64,000 nucleotides of DNA from Bedellia somnulentella (taxonomy: Eukaryota; Arthropoda; Insecta; Lepidoptera; Bedelliidae): NCBI GenBank assembly GCA_963576735.1, contig OY755189.1, forward strand, positions 930,001 to 994,000. The letters run 5' to 3'. The position numbers and the translations under genes are program-made. Positions 27,901 to 37,420 of this stretch are shown in pieces (within the stretch, counting starts at the first letter, position 1; the number at the start of each line of letters is the position of its first letter). The notes beneath the pieces are model-generated. The model made no database searches and was not told the origin of the DNA. It saw nothing but the letters and a program-made list of their open reading frames with translations.

Positions 27901-30900
27901 TAGAAAAAGGAATGTTGAGATGGTTTGGGAACATAGAGAGGATGGATGATAGAAAATTGGTAAAAGGGATCTATAGAGCTAGTGCGGATGGTAATGTTAG
28001 TAGAGGACGACCACGGAGAACACACTTGGACCAAATTGAGAGTGTGCTCAAAAAGGCTGGCGTCCGAAGTATGAAGAATAAAAGAGCATGTATGAAAAGA
28101 TTGATGGATGTAAACGAAGCTAGAGAGGTTTGTCAGGATCGTACGAAGTGGCGATCGATAGTCTCTGCCTACCCCAATGGGAATTAATGGCGTGAGTATA
28201 TGTATGTATGTATGTATGTAAGTACAAAAAAAAGTTAGTTAGTTAGTTAATACAAAAAAAAAGAGAAAAAGCTATATAGATAACCAGTATAAACACATTT
28301 TTTTTTATTACTAACATCAATGGCAATAAATTAACTAAAGACAAGTAAATTAAAAATAAAATAAACCATAAGCAGAAACACATAAGTAAAAAAAAATTAA
28401 ACAAATAACAAAAGTAATAATTTTAAAATTTTGCGATGTTGTGCCCTCCAACAGCAAAAAGGCACTGACTCAGCAAAAGTTGTGTTTTTTACCTCACAAC
28501 ACTGATTTTCATTCAGCGCCTACACCAGCGACATCACAAAAGGAAGAAAAGGGGTAGTCAGAGTCACTTTTGATAGTTTAGTTGGGAAACATACATACAT
28601 ATACTCACGGCTATATTTCCCTAGAAGGGGTAACCAGAGCTAAGGAATTATAAATTCCTCAGCCACTTTTGGAAGTTGAGTGGGGAAAAGATGGTAAGAA
28701 TAAAGGTTTTTGGTGATGGGTCTCCAACCGCATCGCCCAAAAATCCAATAAAAAGCCCCAATACCCTTAGTCGCCTCTTACGACACCCGTGGGTAGAAAG
28801 GGGTAGCGACATTCTAAGCCGGCACTACACGGCAAATATAATAAATGTAAAATGAAGTATGGTACATTAATTACTTCAAACAAGGATTTCTCACTAATTA
28901 CCCTCATTTCTCTCCAGGGTATAAGCGATGGTGCTGGTGCCATAGTACTGGCCAGTGAAGCAGCTGCCAAGAACTTGAAACCGTTGGCTCGATTGGTCGG
29001 CTGGTCTTTCGTGGGTGTAGACCCTAGCATTATGGGTGAGTTTATCTGTAATATGAGTATGAGCTAGATAACTGAGTACATGGTCACAGTTAAAATTGTT
29101 AAGAAAAGTTAACAGATTTTATTATGCTAACAATATTTTAGCAACTTTTGAAAGAAATGGGAAGAAATTAGTGGATTGTTTTATATTAGTTTCCAAACAC
29201 CTCTCCTATCTATACTTCACTCCTTAATCCCCATGAACACCGCTAGTAGAAGAAATGGTTTTAGCCTATTTTAAAATGTTTGCTTTATTTATTTTGTAAG
29301 GAATCAAATACTAATAATTTTTAATGATTTAGGTGTCGGCCCCGTTCCTGCCATTGAAAATCTACTGAAAGTAACAAAACTAACGTTGAACGATATCGAC
29401 TTGATTGAGGTAAATATACAATTAATATATAAATTGTTTTGCCATTTAGTGCCCGCTTAGAATGTCACTACCCCTTTCTACCCACAGATGACAAGCGGCG
29501 ACTAAGGGTATGGGGCTTTTTAAGTGGTTTTTGGGTGATCAGTTGGAGACACATCACCAACGATACTATATTTTTACCATCTTGTCACCCTATCAGCTTC
29601 CGAATGTAGCTGAGGAGTTTCTAGCTTTCTGAACCTTTGGCTACCCCTTTTAGGGATTTATGGCCGTGAATATATGTTTGTATATAAATTATTAATACTG
29701 CTTTACTGCATTACATCGTGGGGCGGTGCAGCAAAGTCGAAGTGTATAGTATTACCGGGCTTATTGTCCTAAAGCTCAGTGAGTTGATGCCTATAGCTCA
29801 GACCTAGGTTTATTATAGGCGTCAAGTGCTTATTTCATGTCAAATAGACTTGAAACTGTTAATACATATTAAGATATATATTGTTGATATGACTAAATAA
29901 TTGTATTGTATTAAGCTCTTTTTTTTTAGAAATAAAGATAATTTATTATTATATTATTTTTAAAAAGACGTAGCTATCGGACTACTGGCACTTTAAAATA
30001 AGTGTTGGAGCCTTTGCACAACCCTTTATTTCTACGCTGTCGATTATAACAAAATCTTCCAGAATGGCTTAACCGATTCTTGTAATATGTTAAGTGTTAC
30101 CATATAACTAACCTAAACTATATTCTAGATCAACGAAGCATTCTGTGCCCAAACCCTATCATGTGCCAAAGCGCTGAAGTTGGATATGGAAAAACTGAAT
30201 GTGAACGGAGGAGCCACCGCTTTAGGACACCCATTGGGAGCCTCGGGATCCAGAATTACTGCCCATTTGGTACATGAACTAAGGTATGGATCTATAACAA
30301 ATAAATTAAAAATATAAACCTATACATATGGGTTCCCCATTTATATCCGTGGGTGTACGTAAGAGGTGACTAAGGATAGGGGCTGGGGCTTTTTAAGGGA
30401 TTTTCTGGCGATGTGGTTGGAGACCCATCACCAACAACCTTTATTTTACCATCTTTTCCCCACTCAACTTCCAAAAGTGGCTGAGGAATTTCTATTCCGA
30501 AGCTCTGGCTACCCCTTCTGGGGATTTTTAGCCGTGAATATGTTTGTTTATACATATACTCACGGCATATACTACTATCATATACATGGAGAAACTGAAT
30601 GTGAATTGAGGCTCTGGGGGCTTCCGGAGCCAGAATTACTGCTCATTTGGTGTGGATGTACAATCCTGGGAAACCTTCATCTATATACATCAATTTCATG
30701 CATGCTTATCTTTTTTACAATATTGTCTAACACACTACACCTTTCACGTTTCACGCTTTTTCTCACTAGAAACCATAGCCTCACATTATTTTTTTCTGAG
30801 GGATCTATAACTAGACATACATACATACATACATAATCTCACGCCGTTAGTTCCCATTGGGGAAGGCAGAGACTATCGATCGCCACTTTGTACGATCCTG

Positions 30901-33900
30901 GCAAACCTCTCTGGCTTCGTTTACATCCATTAATCTTTTCATACATGCTCTTTTATTCTTCATACTGCGGACATCTGCCTTTTTGAGCACATTTTCTAGA
31001 CATAGTTTGAAACATTTATAGCCACCACCCTAGCACACCCCCTAGGTGTAAAGTAAAAGTGCCCCTTTAAAATATATGCTCTAACTAGCTGACCCGACAG
31101 ACTTCGTACTGTAAATTTGCTTATGCCAAACTTAAGGCGTTTTTTCCGGTACTCTAAGTTCAATCAGGCATTAATATTTAATTGGCCAATTTTTTCCGGG
31201 ATAAAAAGTATTCTATGTTATAAATGGGGCCATTATCTAACATTCTTCTAAATTTCATTCATATACATACTAGACTACAGGCCCATGCTGAAAAATTGAT
31301 GGGTCATTTGAACCACCAGGTGACCTATGTAGAACGATATAAGAGCATTAAATAATAAGATTCAGCACTGTGCCGTCACTTGTAAGCTGTCCAACTGAGT
31401 GCAGGTGAGAATTCGAAAGTACAGGTAGAGTGGGTACATTTTGGTCACATATTTTTGTACGGCATTCTTATCATCGATAGATCCATTAAAAATAATAAGA
31501 AAACGCGCAGTGCCGTAAAAAAATGGTGCGCCACAAAGTCGGATTTTTATTTTTATTTTCCGACAATTACCGGGGTAAATTTGGTCATTTGATTTTGTAC
31601 GGCATCTGTGTCATACTATTTCAATACTGCTCCTAATCCATTATTCCGCAACGCCGTACAAAAATCATGCGACAAGGGGTAAAAATCGAGGGTTGCAATC
31701 CCCTCTCTTTCCGAAGTCCAGGGGGTGATTTGACACAACATGAAATAAATTTATTTTCAAAGTATTTTATGCATAGATAATATTTTTTCATGTGCCGTAC
31801 ATTTTCGTTGGTTCAAAGGGAAAAAAAGCTGAAAAGAGAAAATCAAAAAGGAAAAATCCATGTAACGAAATTTAAGGTGTTGTTTTTTTATACGGCAGTT
31901 AGATAGTTTTAGATAGTTTAGCATTTTTTTTTTAATTCTTTAAAAATATTTTTTTCAATTAAAAAAATCACAAAAATTGCTACATGTCGTTCGCACATTT
32001 TTGGAGCGACGTTCTGTTACGATGTTTAGAATTTGTAGGGAATATCGTATTTTATTCGGATGTATTCGGCTTGGTCCCGAGTAGGGTGTTTGCGTAACAA
32101 ACAACGTGAAAAACAAAACGTGTTGCGAGCACTCCGATCATGTCTGACCTCGTGGAGAATGAAAAATCTAGTGAAAGTGAAAGAAATGTTCAAGAAAAAG
32201 AGCAAGAACGTGAGTGTTTTATTTGTAATTTGCCAGGTGATCCTATTGATAACCGGATAAAATGTCTGTCAAGCGCAATTTTAAAAAAATGCATCGAAGC
32301 AATTGAGGTTAGGAGTAAGCAACAGTCTAAGGGCCGGCGCTGACTGCCGGCATGGCATGGCAAAGGATTTCGGTACAGATATAGCATTTTTAATCTTATT
32401 ACCATGCGTATAGAATTCATTTTGACACAACGATGCCGACGTTCTGTCCTACCGCGGCCTCCCTCACCATGCCATGCCGGCAGTCAGCGCCGGCCCTAAC
32501 ACCTCCAGAAAAATTATATTATCATCATTAAATTTATCGATTTTTAAAAAAATGATTTTTTTATTTATTCACATCATTACAATGAAACAAATCAATTATA
32601 GGTATGTATCAATAATGTTTGAATTATATATTAAACCAAAAAGTGTATACAACTGTTGATACTGGGATTAACAGTTTCAATACTTGGACATAATATACAC
32701 ACCGTTTCAGTTCAGTTAGACGTCATAGAGATTTTATCATATTATCAATTGTTCTCTTCAAAAATATGTTAATGCCGTACTGTATCAGATGGCCATAAAG
32801 TACCCTTAAAATTGTAGCATCACTTTCATCAGCCTAAAAGATATGGTCTGCATAAAAATGTACGGCATCATTTTTTCCTAATTTATCTATGTTAATACTA
32901 TTTAAAACAAGGGATAAAATGTAGAAAACTGCTGTATTTAATTAATCTATGATATTTAAACTTTTACAATAATTTGCAAAATTTCAGTTTTTGCATTTAA
33001 CTATAAATTTTTTTTGAACGGTTTCTTTTGAACGGCAATACTATATAACAATTGTATTTTACAATATCATGTTAAAAAAAAAGTTCCCGTACAGGATCAA
33101 ATGACTTTACAGCTCTATAAATCAAGGATACGATGAAATTAAGATGATTATTGATATACATTCAATGGAACAATCATTTTTTGACGGCATTAATTTTAAT
33201 AGTACTTTTGAGTGCTAGATAATATTTTGGAACCGAAGCCGTACTTTTTCAAATCACCCCCTGGACTACGGAAAGAGAGGGGATTGCAACCTTCGATTGT
33301 TTCCCCTTGTCGCATGATTTTTGTACGGCGTTGCGGAATAATGGGTTAGGAGCAGTATTGAAATAGTATGACACAGATGCCGTACAAAATCAAATGACCA
33401 AATTTACCCCGGTAATTGTCGGAAAATAAAAATAAAAATCCGACTTTGTGGCGCACCATTTTTTTACGGCACTGCGCGTTTTCTTATTATTTTTAATGGA
33501 TCTATCGATGATAAGAATGCCGTACAAAAATATGTGACCAAAATGTACCCACTCTACCTGTACTTTCGAATTCTCACCTGCACTCAGTTGGACAGCTTAC
33601 AAGTGACGGCACAGTGCTGAATCTTATTATTTAATGCTCTTATATCGTTCTACATAGGTCACCTGGTGGTTCAAATGACCCATAAATTTTTCAGCATGGG
33701 CCTGTAGTCTATACATTCTGTGATTGAGAAGCCTTTTCACCTCAAACATCCGTACATCTAAACTTTCACATTTATAATATTAATAGGATTGCTAAAATTG
33801 ACTTAGCATTAGTCGGGTTGGACTCGTCGGTAAAGGATCTTCTAAGGGAAGAGATGTATGGAGGTTAGAGCAGACATTTAAATGAAGACGGTTTTCAAAA

Positions 33901-34921
33901 TGTTTGCCTGAAATGTAATGTTGAGTTTTCACTTTTCAAAACAGTTCTACTTTTCAAGATTGAAGAAAAACTGAAGAAGTTCGATTGTTTTAATGAACCT
34001 CATATATACATTCATATATTCACGCCTATAAATCCCAAAAAGGGGTAGCCAGAGCTTCAGAGCTAGAGACTCTTCAGCAACATTTGGAAATTGATAGGGG
34101 ACAAGATGGTGGAAATAAAGTGTTGTTGGTGATGGGTCTCCGACCGCATCGCACAGAAACCACTTGAAAAGCCCTATACCCTTAGTCGCTTCTTACGACA
34201 CCCGTGGGTAGAAAGGGGTAGTGACATTCTAAGCCGGCAAGGCAAGGAATGGTCATCCTAAGTAATTAAAAACTAATATTGCTGCAATGAAATGCCATCT
34301 TAACGGCTTGCCTAATGAAACTACCACAAATGGGTATTGGAAATACCCTATGAACCTTTTTATTTATTTTTATTTTATTTTTATTTATTTAGGAAACAAA
34401 CACTCGTTTACATTACAAATGTACACAGTTATAAAAGAAACAATTAGACCTACAGCTCCATAAATTAGTATTTTACAATTTTGTATGCAGCAGGTAGATA
34501 CATCAGTATTGTTTTTATTTTTATTCATCAGTGTTTATCGAACAATAATACAATTAACCTAAGTAGAAAATTCGTTTGGAGAAATAACATGAAACTTTTA
34601 TAAAAGTTTTTCATAACATATGAACAAACAAAAGATATAAATGAAATTAAGTTAAAAACGAATATCTTAATTTAGTTACAAAAGAGTTTAAACTGTTACA
34701 AAACAGATCAATTTCACAAAATTCTAGGTTATACAAATCAACACTTCAGTTCATTTTGTTGTCCATTCTGTTCATTTTGAACAGTATTTTTTGTTTTTAA
34801 GGGTTGTTGAATTTATGTTTTTATATTCCATTTTTTCAGACGCCGTGGTCTTAAACGTGGTATTGGCTCAGCTTGCATCGGAGGAGGTCAAGGAATTGCC
34901 ATCCTTGTGGAAGCCGTCTAA
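18954..34921 (+). CDS. ACAA2: 3-ketoacyl-CoA thiolase, ACAA2 type, copy 1
   Basis: Cleaves 3-ketoacyl-CoA with CoA to acetyl-CoA and a shortened acyl-CoA in mitochondrial beta-oxidation. Nine exons: 18954-18972, 19228-19394, 23808-23939, 24924-25188, 26843-27018, 28918-29035, 29333-29409, 30129-30283, 34840-34921. They sum to 1191 bases and 396 residues, the usual ACAA2 length. The nucleophile is Cys in NRLCGSGFQ (~residue 92), followed by NEAF, the His in GHPLGASGS and the second Cys in [21 protein letters not shown] and [13 protein letters not shown] are also family landmarks. ACAA2 normally keeps its N-terminal targeting signal uncleaved, consistent with the short [19 protein letters not shown] start. 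Introns carry many SINE, LINE and Helitron copies. A complete, apparently functional gene. Confidence 0.95.
19448..19680 (+). mobile_element. LINE-T fragment, ORF2 C-terminus
   Basis: Encodes [20 protein letters not shown] and [17 protein letters not shown], nearly the same as the end of the longer copy at 27405. It lies about 50 bases after the thiolase 1 exon 2 donor. Confidence 0.8.
19718..19962 (-). repeat. SINE-A copy, full length
   Basis: CATACATACATATACTCACGG at left; head AAGCCGACACTACACAGC at right. Confidence 0.85.
19985..20225 (-). repeat. SINE-C copy, near full length
   Basis: Minus-strand head CATGGCCGAGTGGTTAGG (A box) and GTCGCGGGTTTGATCCCC (B box); tail TTTATTTATTTATT. Confidence 0.8.
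20226..20670 (+). repeat. Old SINE-A remnant followed by a full SINE-A
   Basis: A faint copy (GAATAAGGGCATTGGGGC at about 20275) precedes a well-kept one at 20426-20667, which runs from GCCATGTAGTGTCGGC to GCCGTGAGTATATGTATG. Confidence 0.7.
20671..20991. other. Intron DNA without a clear feature
   Basis: Part of thiolase 1 intron 2. AT-rich; no repeat or open frame recognised. Confidence 0.5.
21342..21708 (+). repeat. SINE-B copy, full length (head type I)
   Basis: A box TAGCCCAGTGGG and B box GTTCAAATCCTGG. Ends CCCCCTCGGGGATATTCGG plus TGTTATGTT-type tail. One of the best copies for defining the family. Confidence 0.88.
21831..22100 (-). mobile_element. GC-rich retroelement 3' end with poly(A)
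   Basis: On the minus strand the GC-rich body (CGCCAGGGCGGCCTTCAGCC, TTAGTCGGTAAGAGTCCG, ATGAGGATTTCCCCTCAGG) ends in a run of A. It has the look of an insect LINE or SINE 3' terminus, unlike the AT-rich surroundings. Clade not assigned. Confidence 0.5.
22600..23395 (-). mobile_element. RTE-type LINE fragment, ORF2 C-terminal half
   Basis: The open frame 22652-23395 encodes the end of an RT palm and downstream region: [91 protein letters not shown]. It is followed by a 3' end rich in GAAGAAGAAG, as in RTE elements. The 5' part (endonuclease and most of RT) is absent. It is a different family from LINE-T. Confidence 0.85.
23434..23672 (+). repeat. SINE-A copy, full length
   Basis: TTTAGTGTCGGCTTAGAA head, GTGAGTATATGTTTATG tail; has lost part of the CCCCTTCTAGGG stem. 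Confidence 0.85.
24292..24440 (-). repeat. SINE-A copy, 5' truncated
   Basis: Tail at left (ACATACATAAATATACTCAC). Stops after CTCCAACCGGATCG, so about 100 bases of the head are missing, as expected for incomplete reverse transcription. Confidence 0.8.
24441..24923. other. Intron DNA without a clear feature
   Basis: AT-rich end of thiolase 1 intron 3. It ends in the acceptor TTTACCTGCAG before exon 24924. Nothing else recognised. Confidence 0.5.
25224..25372 (+). repeat. SINE-A copy, 5' truncated
   Basis: Starts GCAGTTGGAGAACCATCACC, tail GGTATATGTATGTATGTATG. Belongs to the variant with TTGTCCCCTATCAACTTCC. Confidence 0.8.
25373..25736. other. Intron DNA without a clear feature
   Basis: Part of thiolase 1 intron 4; a 63-codon open frame here has no coding character or recognisable similarity. 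Confidence 0.45.
25739..25992 (-). repeat. SINE-A copy, full length
   Basis: Long CATACATACATACATA tail at left; GCCGACACTACACGGC at right. Confidence 0.85.
26100..26455 (-). repeat. tRNA-D unit, diverged
   Basis: The tRNA-like part (26146-26206) keeps the D arm and acceptor ends but has lost most of the T arm. The flanks (GCGAAATTCTTCTATCCTTT, CCTACCTCTGAATTTTT, ATCCCCACATGAGGTTTTCA) match the 58-59 kb units. Transcription direction as defined by the tRNA-like part is minus. Confidence 0.7.
26622..26831 (+). repeat. SINE-A copy touching a splice acceptor
   Basis: 5' truncated (starts near CCCTAAGTGTGTCG). Its TATGTATGTATGTATAAT tail ends about 10 bases before the acceptor CTCTCAG of thiolase 1 exon 5, so the branch-site region of this intron is now SINE-derived. 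Confidence 0.8.
27040..27282 (-). repeat. SINE-C copy
   Basis: Minus-strand T arm GCGGATTCGATCCCCGC and body GGTTGGGGCTAACTTGATC. Starts about 20 bases after the thiolase 1 exon 5 donor. Confidence 0.8.
27296..27332. repeat. AAAG-type microsatellite
   Basis: Impure GAAAGAAAGAAAAAGAAGG tract in thiolase 1 intron 5. Confidence 0.7.
27405..28225 (+). mobile_element. LINE-T fragment, longest copy
   Basis: RTE-like ORF2 C-terminal part. It covers [91 protein letters not shown] and [18 protein letters not shown], ending TAA. One upstream stop (TAG at 27546) breaks the frame; the rest is open (27549-28187). After the stop come GGCGTGAGTATATGTATG and a tandem ATGT tail. This is the reference for the shared 3' end with SINE-A and SINE-B. 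Confidence 0.88.
28226..28588. other. A-rich intron DNA
   Basis: Low-complexity A-rich sequence followed by CTGACTCAGCAAAAGTTGTG near 28468 and CTCACAACACTGATTTTCA at about 28492. The latter recurs near 54418, hinting at an old shared repeat that I cannot define. Confidence 0.4.
28589..28833 (-). repeat. SINE-A copy, full length
   Basis: Tail ACATACATACATATACTC at left, GCCGGCACTACACGGC at right; ends 84 bases before thiolase 1 exon 6. Confidence 0.85.
29441..29681 (+). repeat. SINE-A copy, full length
   Basis: Head GCCATTTAGTGCCCGC. The variant 3' part TTTTAGGGATTTATGGC has the ending GTGAATATATG. Confidence 0.8.
29682..30128. other. Intron DNA without a clear feature
   Basis: End of thiolase 1 intron 7; no recognisable element. 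Confidence 0.45.
30328..30548 (+). repeat. SINE-A copy, slightly 5' truncated
   Basis: Begins ATATGGGTTCCCCATTT; ends GCCGTGAATATGTTTG. It starts ~45 bases after the exon 8 donor. Confidence 0.8.
30690..31010 (-). mobile_element. Two adjacent LINE-T fragments
   Basis: 30690-30805 matches an internal part of LINE-T (codons around the LTRSHN-type reverse reading). Then 30807-31010 is a separate insertion with its own CATACATACATACATACATA tail and CTCACGCCGTTAGTTCCC end. Both are on the minus strand. Confidence 0.7.
32140..32343 (+). CDS. Unknown ORF in the fold-back element, possible captured first exon
   Basis: The open frame (ATG GCG-type context TCATGTCTGACC) starts [20 protein letters not shown], very charged, and contains [17 protein letters not shown], a CxxC...C arrangement that could be half of a zinc finger. 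The natural frame is interrupted by a MITE at 32331; removing it joins codons for SKQQS to a Thr/Ser/Arg stretch. It may be the first exon of a transposon-encoded protein or of a captured host gene. I do not recognise the family. Confidence 0.35.
   Translation: MSDLVENEKSSESERNVQEKEQERECFICNLPGDPIDNRIKCLSSAILKKCIEAIEVRSKQQSKGRR
32331..32496. mobile_element. PIF/Harbinger-type MITE
   Basis: 166 bases with ~30-base perfect inverted ends (GGGCCGGCGCTGACTGCCGG at left). The flanking TAA on both sides (32328-32330, 32497-32499) fits the TWA duplication of PIF/Harbinger. It sits inside the ORF of the fold-back element. Confidence 0.85.
34000..34240 (-). repeat. SINE-A copy, full length
   Basis: Diverged tail TACATTCATATATTCACGCC at left; ends CTAAGCCGGCAAGGC. 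Confidence 0.8.
34241..34839. other. Intron DNA without a clear feature
   Basis: Last intron of thiolase 1. TTTATTTT-rich stretch at 34358-34390, otherwise AT-rich; ends in the acceptor CATTTTTTCAG. Confidence 0.5.
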
Positions 34922-34944
34922 TTTATACTAGTTTGTATATACTC

Positions 34945-35032
34945 TGGAGATCAGATGATCAAACTGTCACGTGATGTTCGAAAGCAATTGTACCTCTTTA
35001 AACCCTTTTGGGGAATATATGGCATGAATGTC
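34945..35032 (+). repeat. SINE-B 3' end inside the thiolase 1 3' UTR
   Basis: CTGTCACGTGATGTTCG, then TTTAAACCCTTTTGGGGAA and GGCATGAATG are the diverged SINE-B ending. It lies between the stop codon and the poly(A) signal. Confidence 0.65.
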
Positions 35033-35035
35033 TCT

Positions 35036-35041
35036 AATAAA
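35036..35041 (+). promoter_or_regulatory. Thiolase 1 poly(A) signal AATAAA
   Basis: AATAAA 115 bases past the stop, directly after the SINE-B remnant. Confidence 0.55.
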
Positions 35042-35504
35042 CTTTTTCATAATCAAGTGTACTATTTTTAAGTGAAATTGTTATACAAGAAATGCATCAT
35101 ATTTTTAAGAAATAATAATGTTGTTATATACTTATATAGAATTTTTGAAAGCATGTTTTTATATATAAACAAGGTTTTAAGTCAGAGTCAGAATCAAATA
35201 TCTCCAGTATTTTAAGCATATTTAAAAGTATTGAATGTAACTCAAATGAAATAAAAGGGATAATAAAATTGTTTGTAAAATTGGCCAACTTTGCTGTAGT
35301 ATATATGTGTGAGATTAAATCGTAACCCTTAAGTTATTTCACTGCAAGTACTCTCAAATTTCGATTTTAAAATGAGTTCATACAAAGCTGTTGAGTTTTA
35401 ATTATTAAGCCAAATAATTTTGCGTGTTTATCGTTTATTTACATGACTCGTATTTTAGGTATATTACTCGGCGAAAATATATTTATAAAAAGTATATTTA
35501 TCTC

Positions 35505-35640
35505 GTGTGTACACTGTCCATGCAAAGCGTGGGTACTCTGAACACCAGGTGACAAAGTCACGTGATGTTCAGAAGTATTAGTACCTCTGCCAACCCCTTC
35601 GGGGATATACAGCGTGAGCGTTAATGTTTATGTTATGTTA
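35505..35640 (+). repeat. SINE-B copy, 5' truncated
   Basis: Starts in the GTGTACACTGTCCATGC region; ends CCCCTTCGGGGATATACAG plus ATGTTATGTTA tail. Confidence 0.8.
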
Positions 35641-36359
35641 TATATTTTTATCTTTATGTTTATCACATATTTTATCTATTATTAAACCATTTTGTTCATA
35701 AATGTGTTTGTTTTTTTCATTGATAATCTCTATAGATATTTTCGATGGTGATATAAATCTTTTTATCTTCAGTCATATAATTGGAAGGGTATGATAGTGA
35801 GTATTATAAAATAGATAAAAATACGTGAAATCCATCGCATGGAGAGTTATAAATAAGGAAAAAGAAAGAATAAATACATTATTATAAAGTTTTTTTTAAA
35901 CAAAATCATAAGTTTAAAATAAAAATTGGTGATGGGTGTCCATTTCATGGGTCATCCATAAATTGATGTCTGATTTACAATCGTGGTGGGCGCCATCTCA
36001 AGTCCTTCCCTCGGGGACATTTAGTATATTCACCTAGACACCTTAAGGAACAACTGTACCTACTTTCAAAATATATCTATATCATTTATATGGTCTGATC
36101 GACGTTTTTAGACCTAATTGGCTTAGGCCTTTAAGTTTTTGGGTATTCATGTTAAGGACATTTGCTTGTTTTTAACCCATGTCTATTCCCGAATGCCTTC
36201 TTCAAAAAGAACTGTTATTTTGAAATTAATAAAGCAATCTACAAAATACTCAGTTTGAATTCATAACAAATAATTCATAGAAAAGTCAGGGCACAGAACG
36301 TTTTAATTTTCATATTACGTAAACATACTTGAGCGATTAACACTTAGCAAGTACCTATG
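35641..36359. other. Intergenic DNA between thiolases 1 and 2
   Basis: AT-rich; no gene or defined repeat recognised. Confidence 0.5.
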
Positions 36360-36530
36360 AAAAAGGCTGGCGTCCGAAGTATGAACAATAAAAGAGCATG
36401 TATGAAAAGATGGATGGATGTAAACGAAGCTATAGACGTTTGTCAGGATCGTACGAAGTGGCGATCAATAGTCTCTGCCTACCCCAATGGGAACTAATGG
36501 CGTTAGTATATGTATGTACGTATGTACCTA
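36360..36530 (+). mobile_element. LINE-T 3'-end fragment
   Basis: Starts at the codons for KKAGVRSM, ends CCCCAATGGGAACTAATGG and GTTAGTATATGTATGTACG. Very close to the 27405 copy. Confidence 0.8.
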
Positions 36531-36645
36531 TTAGTTTTCAACTAAGTTGTCCTAATAGTTTCGGGAACAAATGCTATGCTATATGGACCGACAGATAGAC
36601 AGACATGGCGAAACTATTTTATCTTCCGCTACGAAAATCTAGAGT

Positions 36646-37065
36646 GGCTTTTTAAGTGGTTTTTGGACGATGCGGTTGGAGACCCATCACCATGCATACA
36701 TACATACATATACTCACGGCTATAATTCCCATGAAGGGGTAGCCAGAGCCAAGGAACTATAAATTCCTCAACCACTTTTGGACGTTGAGTGGGGAAAAGG
36801 CGGTAAAATAAAGGTTTTTGGTGATGGGTCTCCAACTGCATCGCCCAAAAATCCAATAAAAAGCCCCGATACCCTTCCCTTAGTCGCCTCTTACGACACC
36901 CGTGGGTAGAAAGGGGTAGCGACATTCTAAGCCGGCACTACACGGCAACGATACTTTATTCTACCATCTTGTCCCCTATCAACTTCCGAATGTGGCTGCG
37001 GAGTTTAGAACTGAAGCTCTGATTTGGTCGTTTTGGATATCTTTGGGGGATACGATGCCCAGCAG
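36646..37065 (+). repeat. SINE-A interrupted by another SINE-A
   Basis: Outer copy pieces 36646-36690 (GGTTTTTGGACGATGCGG) and about 36947-37065 (AACGATACTTTATTCTACC) are in plus orientation. A full-length copy (36691-36946, minus) is inserted between them. Confidence 0.8.
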
Positions 37066-37138
37066 TGGATATTTGTCACATTGGTTGAGAGATAAAAACT
37101 CTTGCAACCTTTTGAAGTGTAGTCATTCATGTGTATAG

Positions 37139-37362
37139 GTTAATAAATAAATATGTACGGACGTAACAGACCAAACTAGCCCCGAGGAAGGTAGAATGAC
37201 GTGTGATAGGCAATACTAACACCACGAATTATTTAATAATATATAATTCACATATACACATATTCATATTTACATAAATAAGTGCTTTTAACGAAATTGG
37301 GACGACCTACGGACCCAAAAACTAGTCATCTACGTATCATATCATCCCACGGACGTCATCAA
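37139..37362 (-). repeat. SINE-C copy, diverged
   Basis: Tail AATAAATAAATATGTACGG at left and GTCCGTGGGATGATATGA-like head on the minus strand. Confidence 0.55.
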
Positions 37363-37420
37363 GAATCTAAAGGCGGTTAGTAATTTAAGCCATTGGTAGG
37401 ATACCTGATGATAATGATTA

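Larger units (their letters stand above)
31271..33721. mobile_element. Fold-back DNA element with ~465-base terminal inverted repeats
   Basis: Left arm 31271-31732 and right arm 33250-33721 are inverted copies (TAGACTACAGGCCCATGCTG at one edge, CAGCATGGGCCTGTAGTCTA at the other), at roughly 95% identity by eye. Flanks allow a TAC duplication (31268-31270, 33722-33724) or a TA duplication if TA is not part of the ends. A motif GCCGTAC, often extended to GCCGTACAAAAAT, recurs in both orientations at about 31455, 31598, 31653, 31794, 32774, 32860, 33238, 33323, 33380 and 33519. The middle holds a small ORF (32140) and a Harbinger MITE. No transposase was seen. Superfamily unknown. Confidence 0.85.
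31085..33788 (-). mobile_element. Short Helitron split by the fold-back element
   Basis: The outer parts 31085-31270 and 33722-33788 form one ~250-base Helitron of the 5836/9932 family (minus-strand start TCCTATTAATATTATAAATG, end GGGTCAGCTAG followed by T). Everything between is a later insertion. Confidence 0.8.

Noticed and set aside
30366..30836. 156-codon open frame
   Set aside because: It strings together SINE-A and reverse-strand LINE-T sequence; chance frame.
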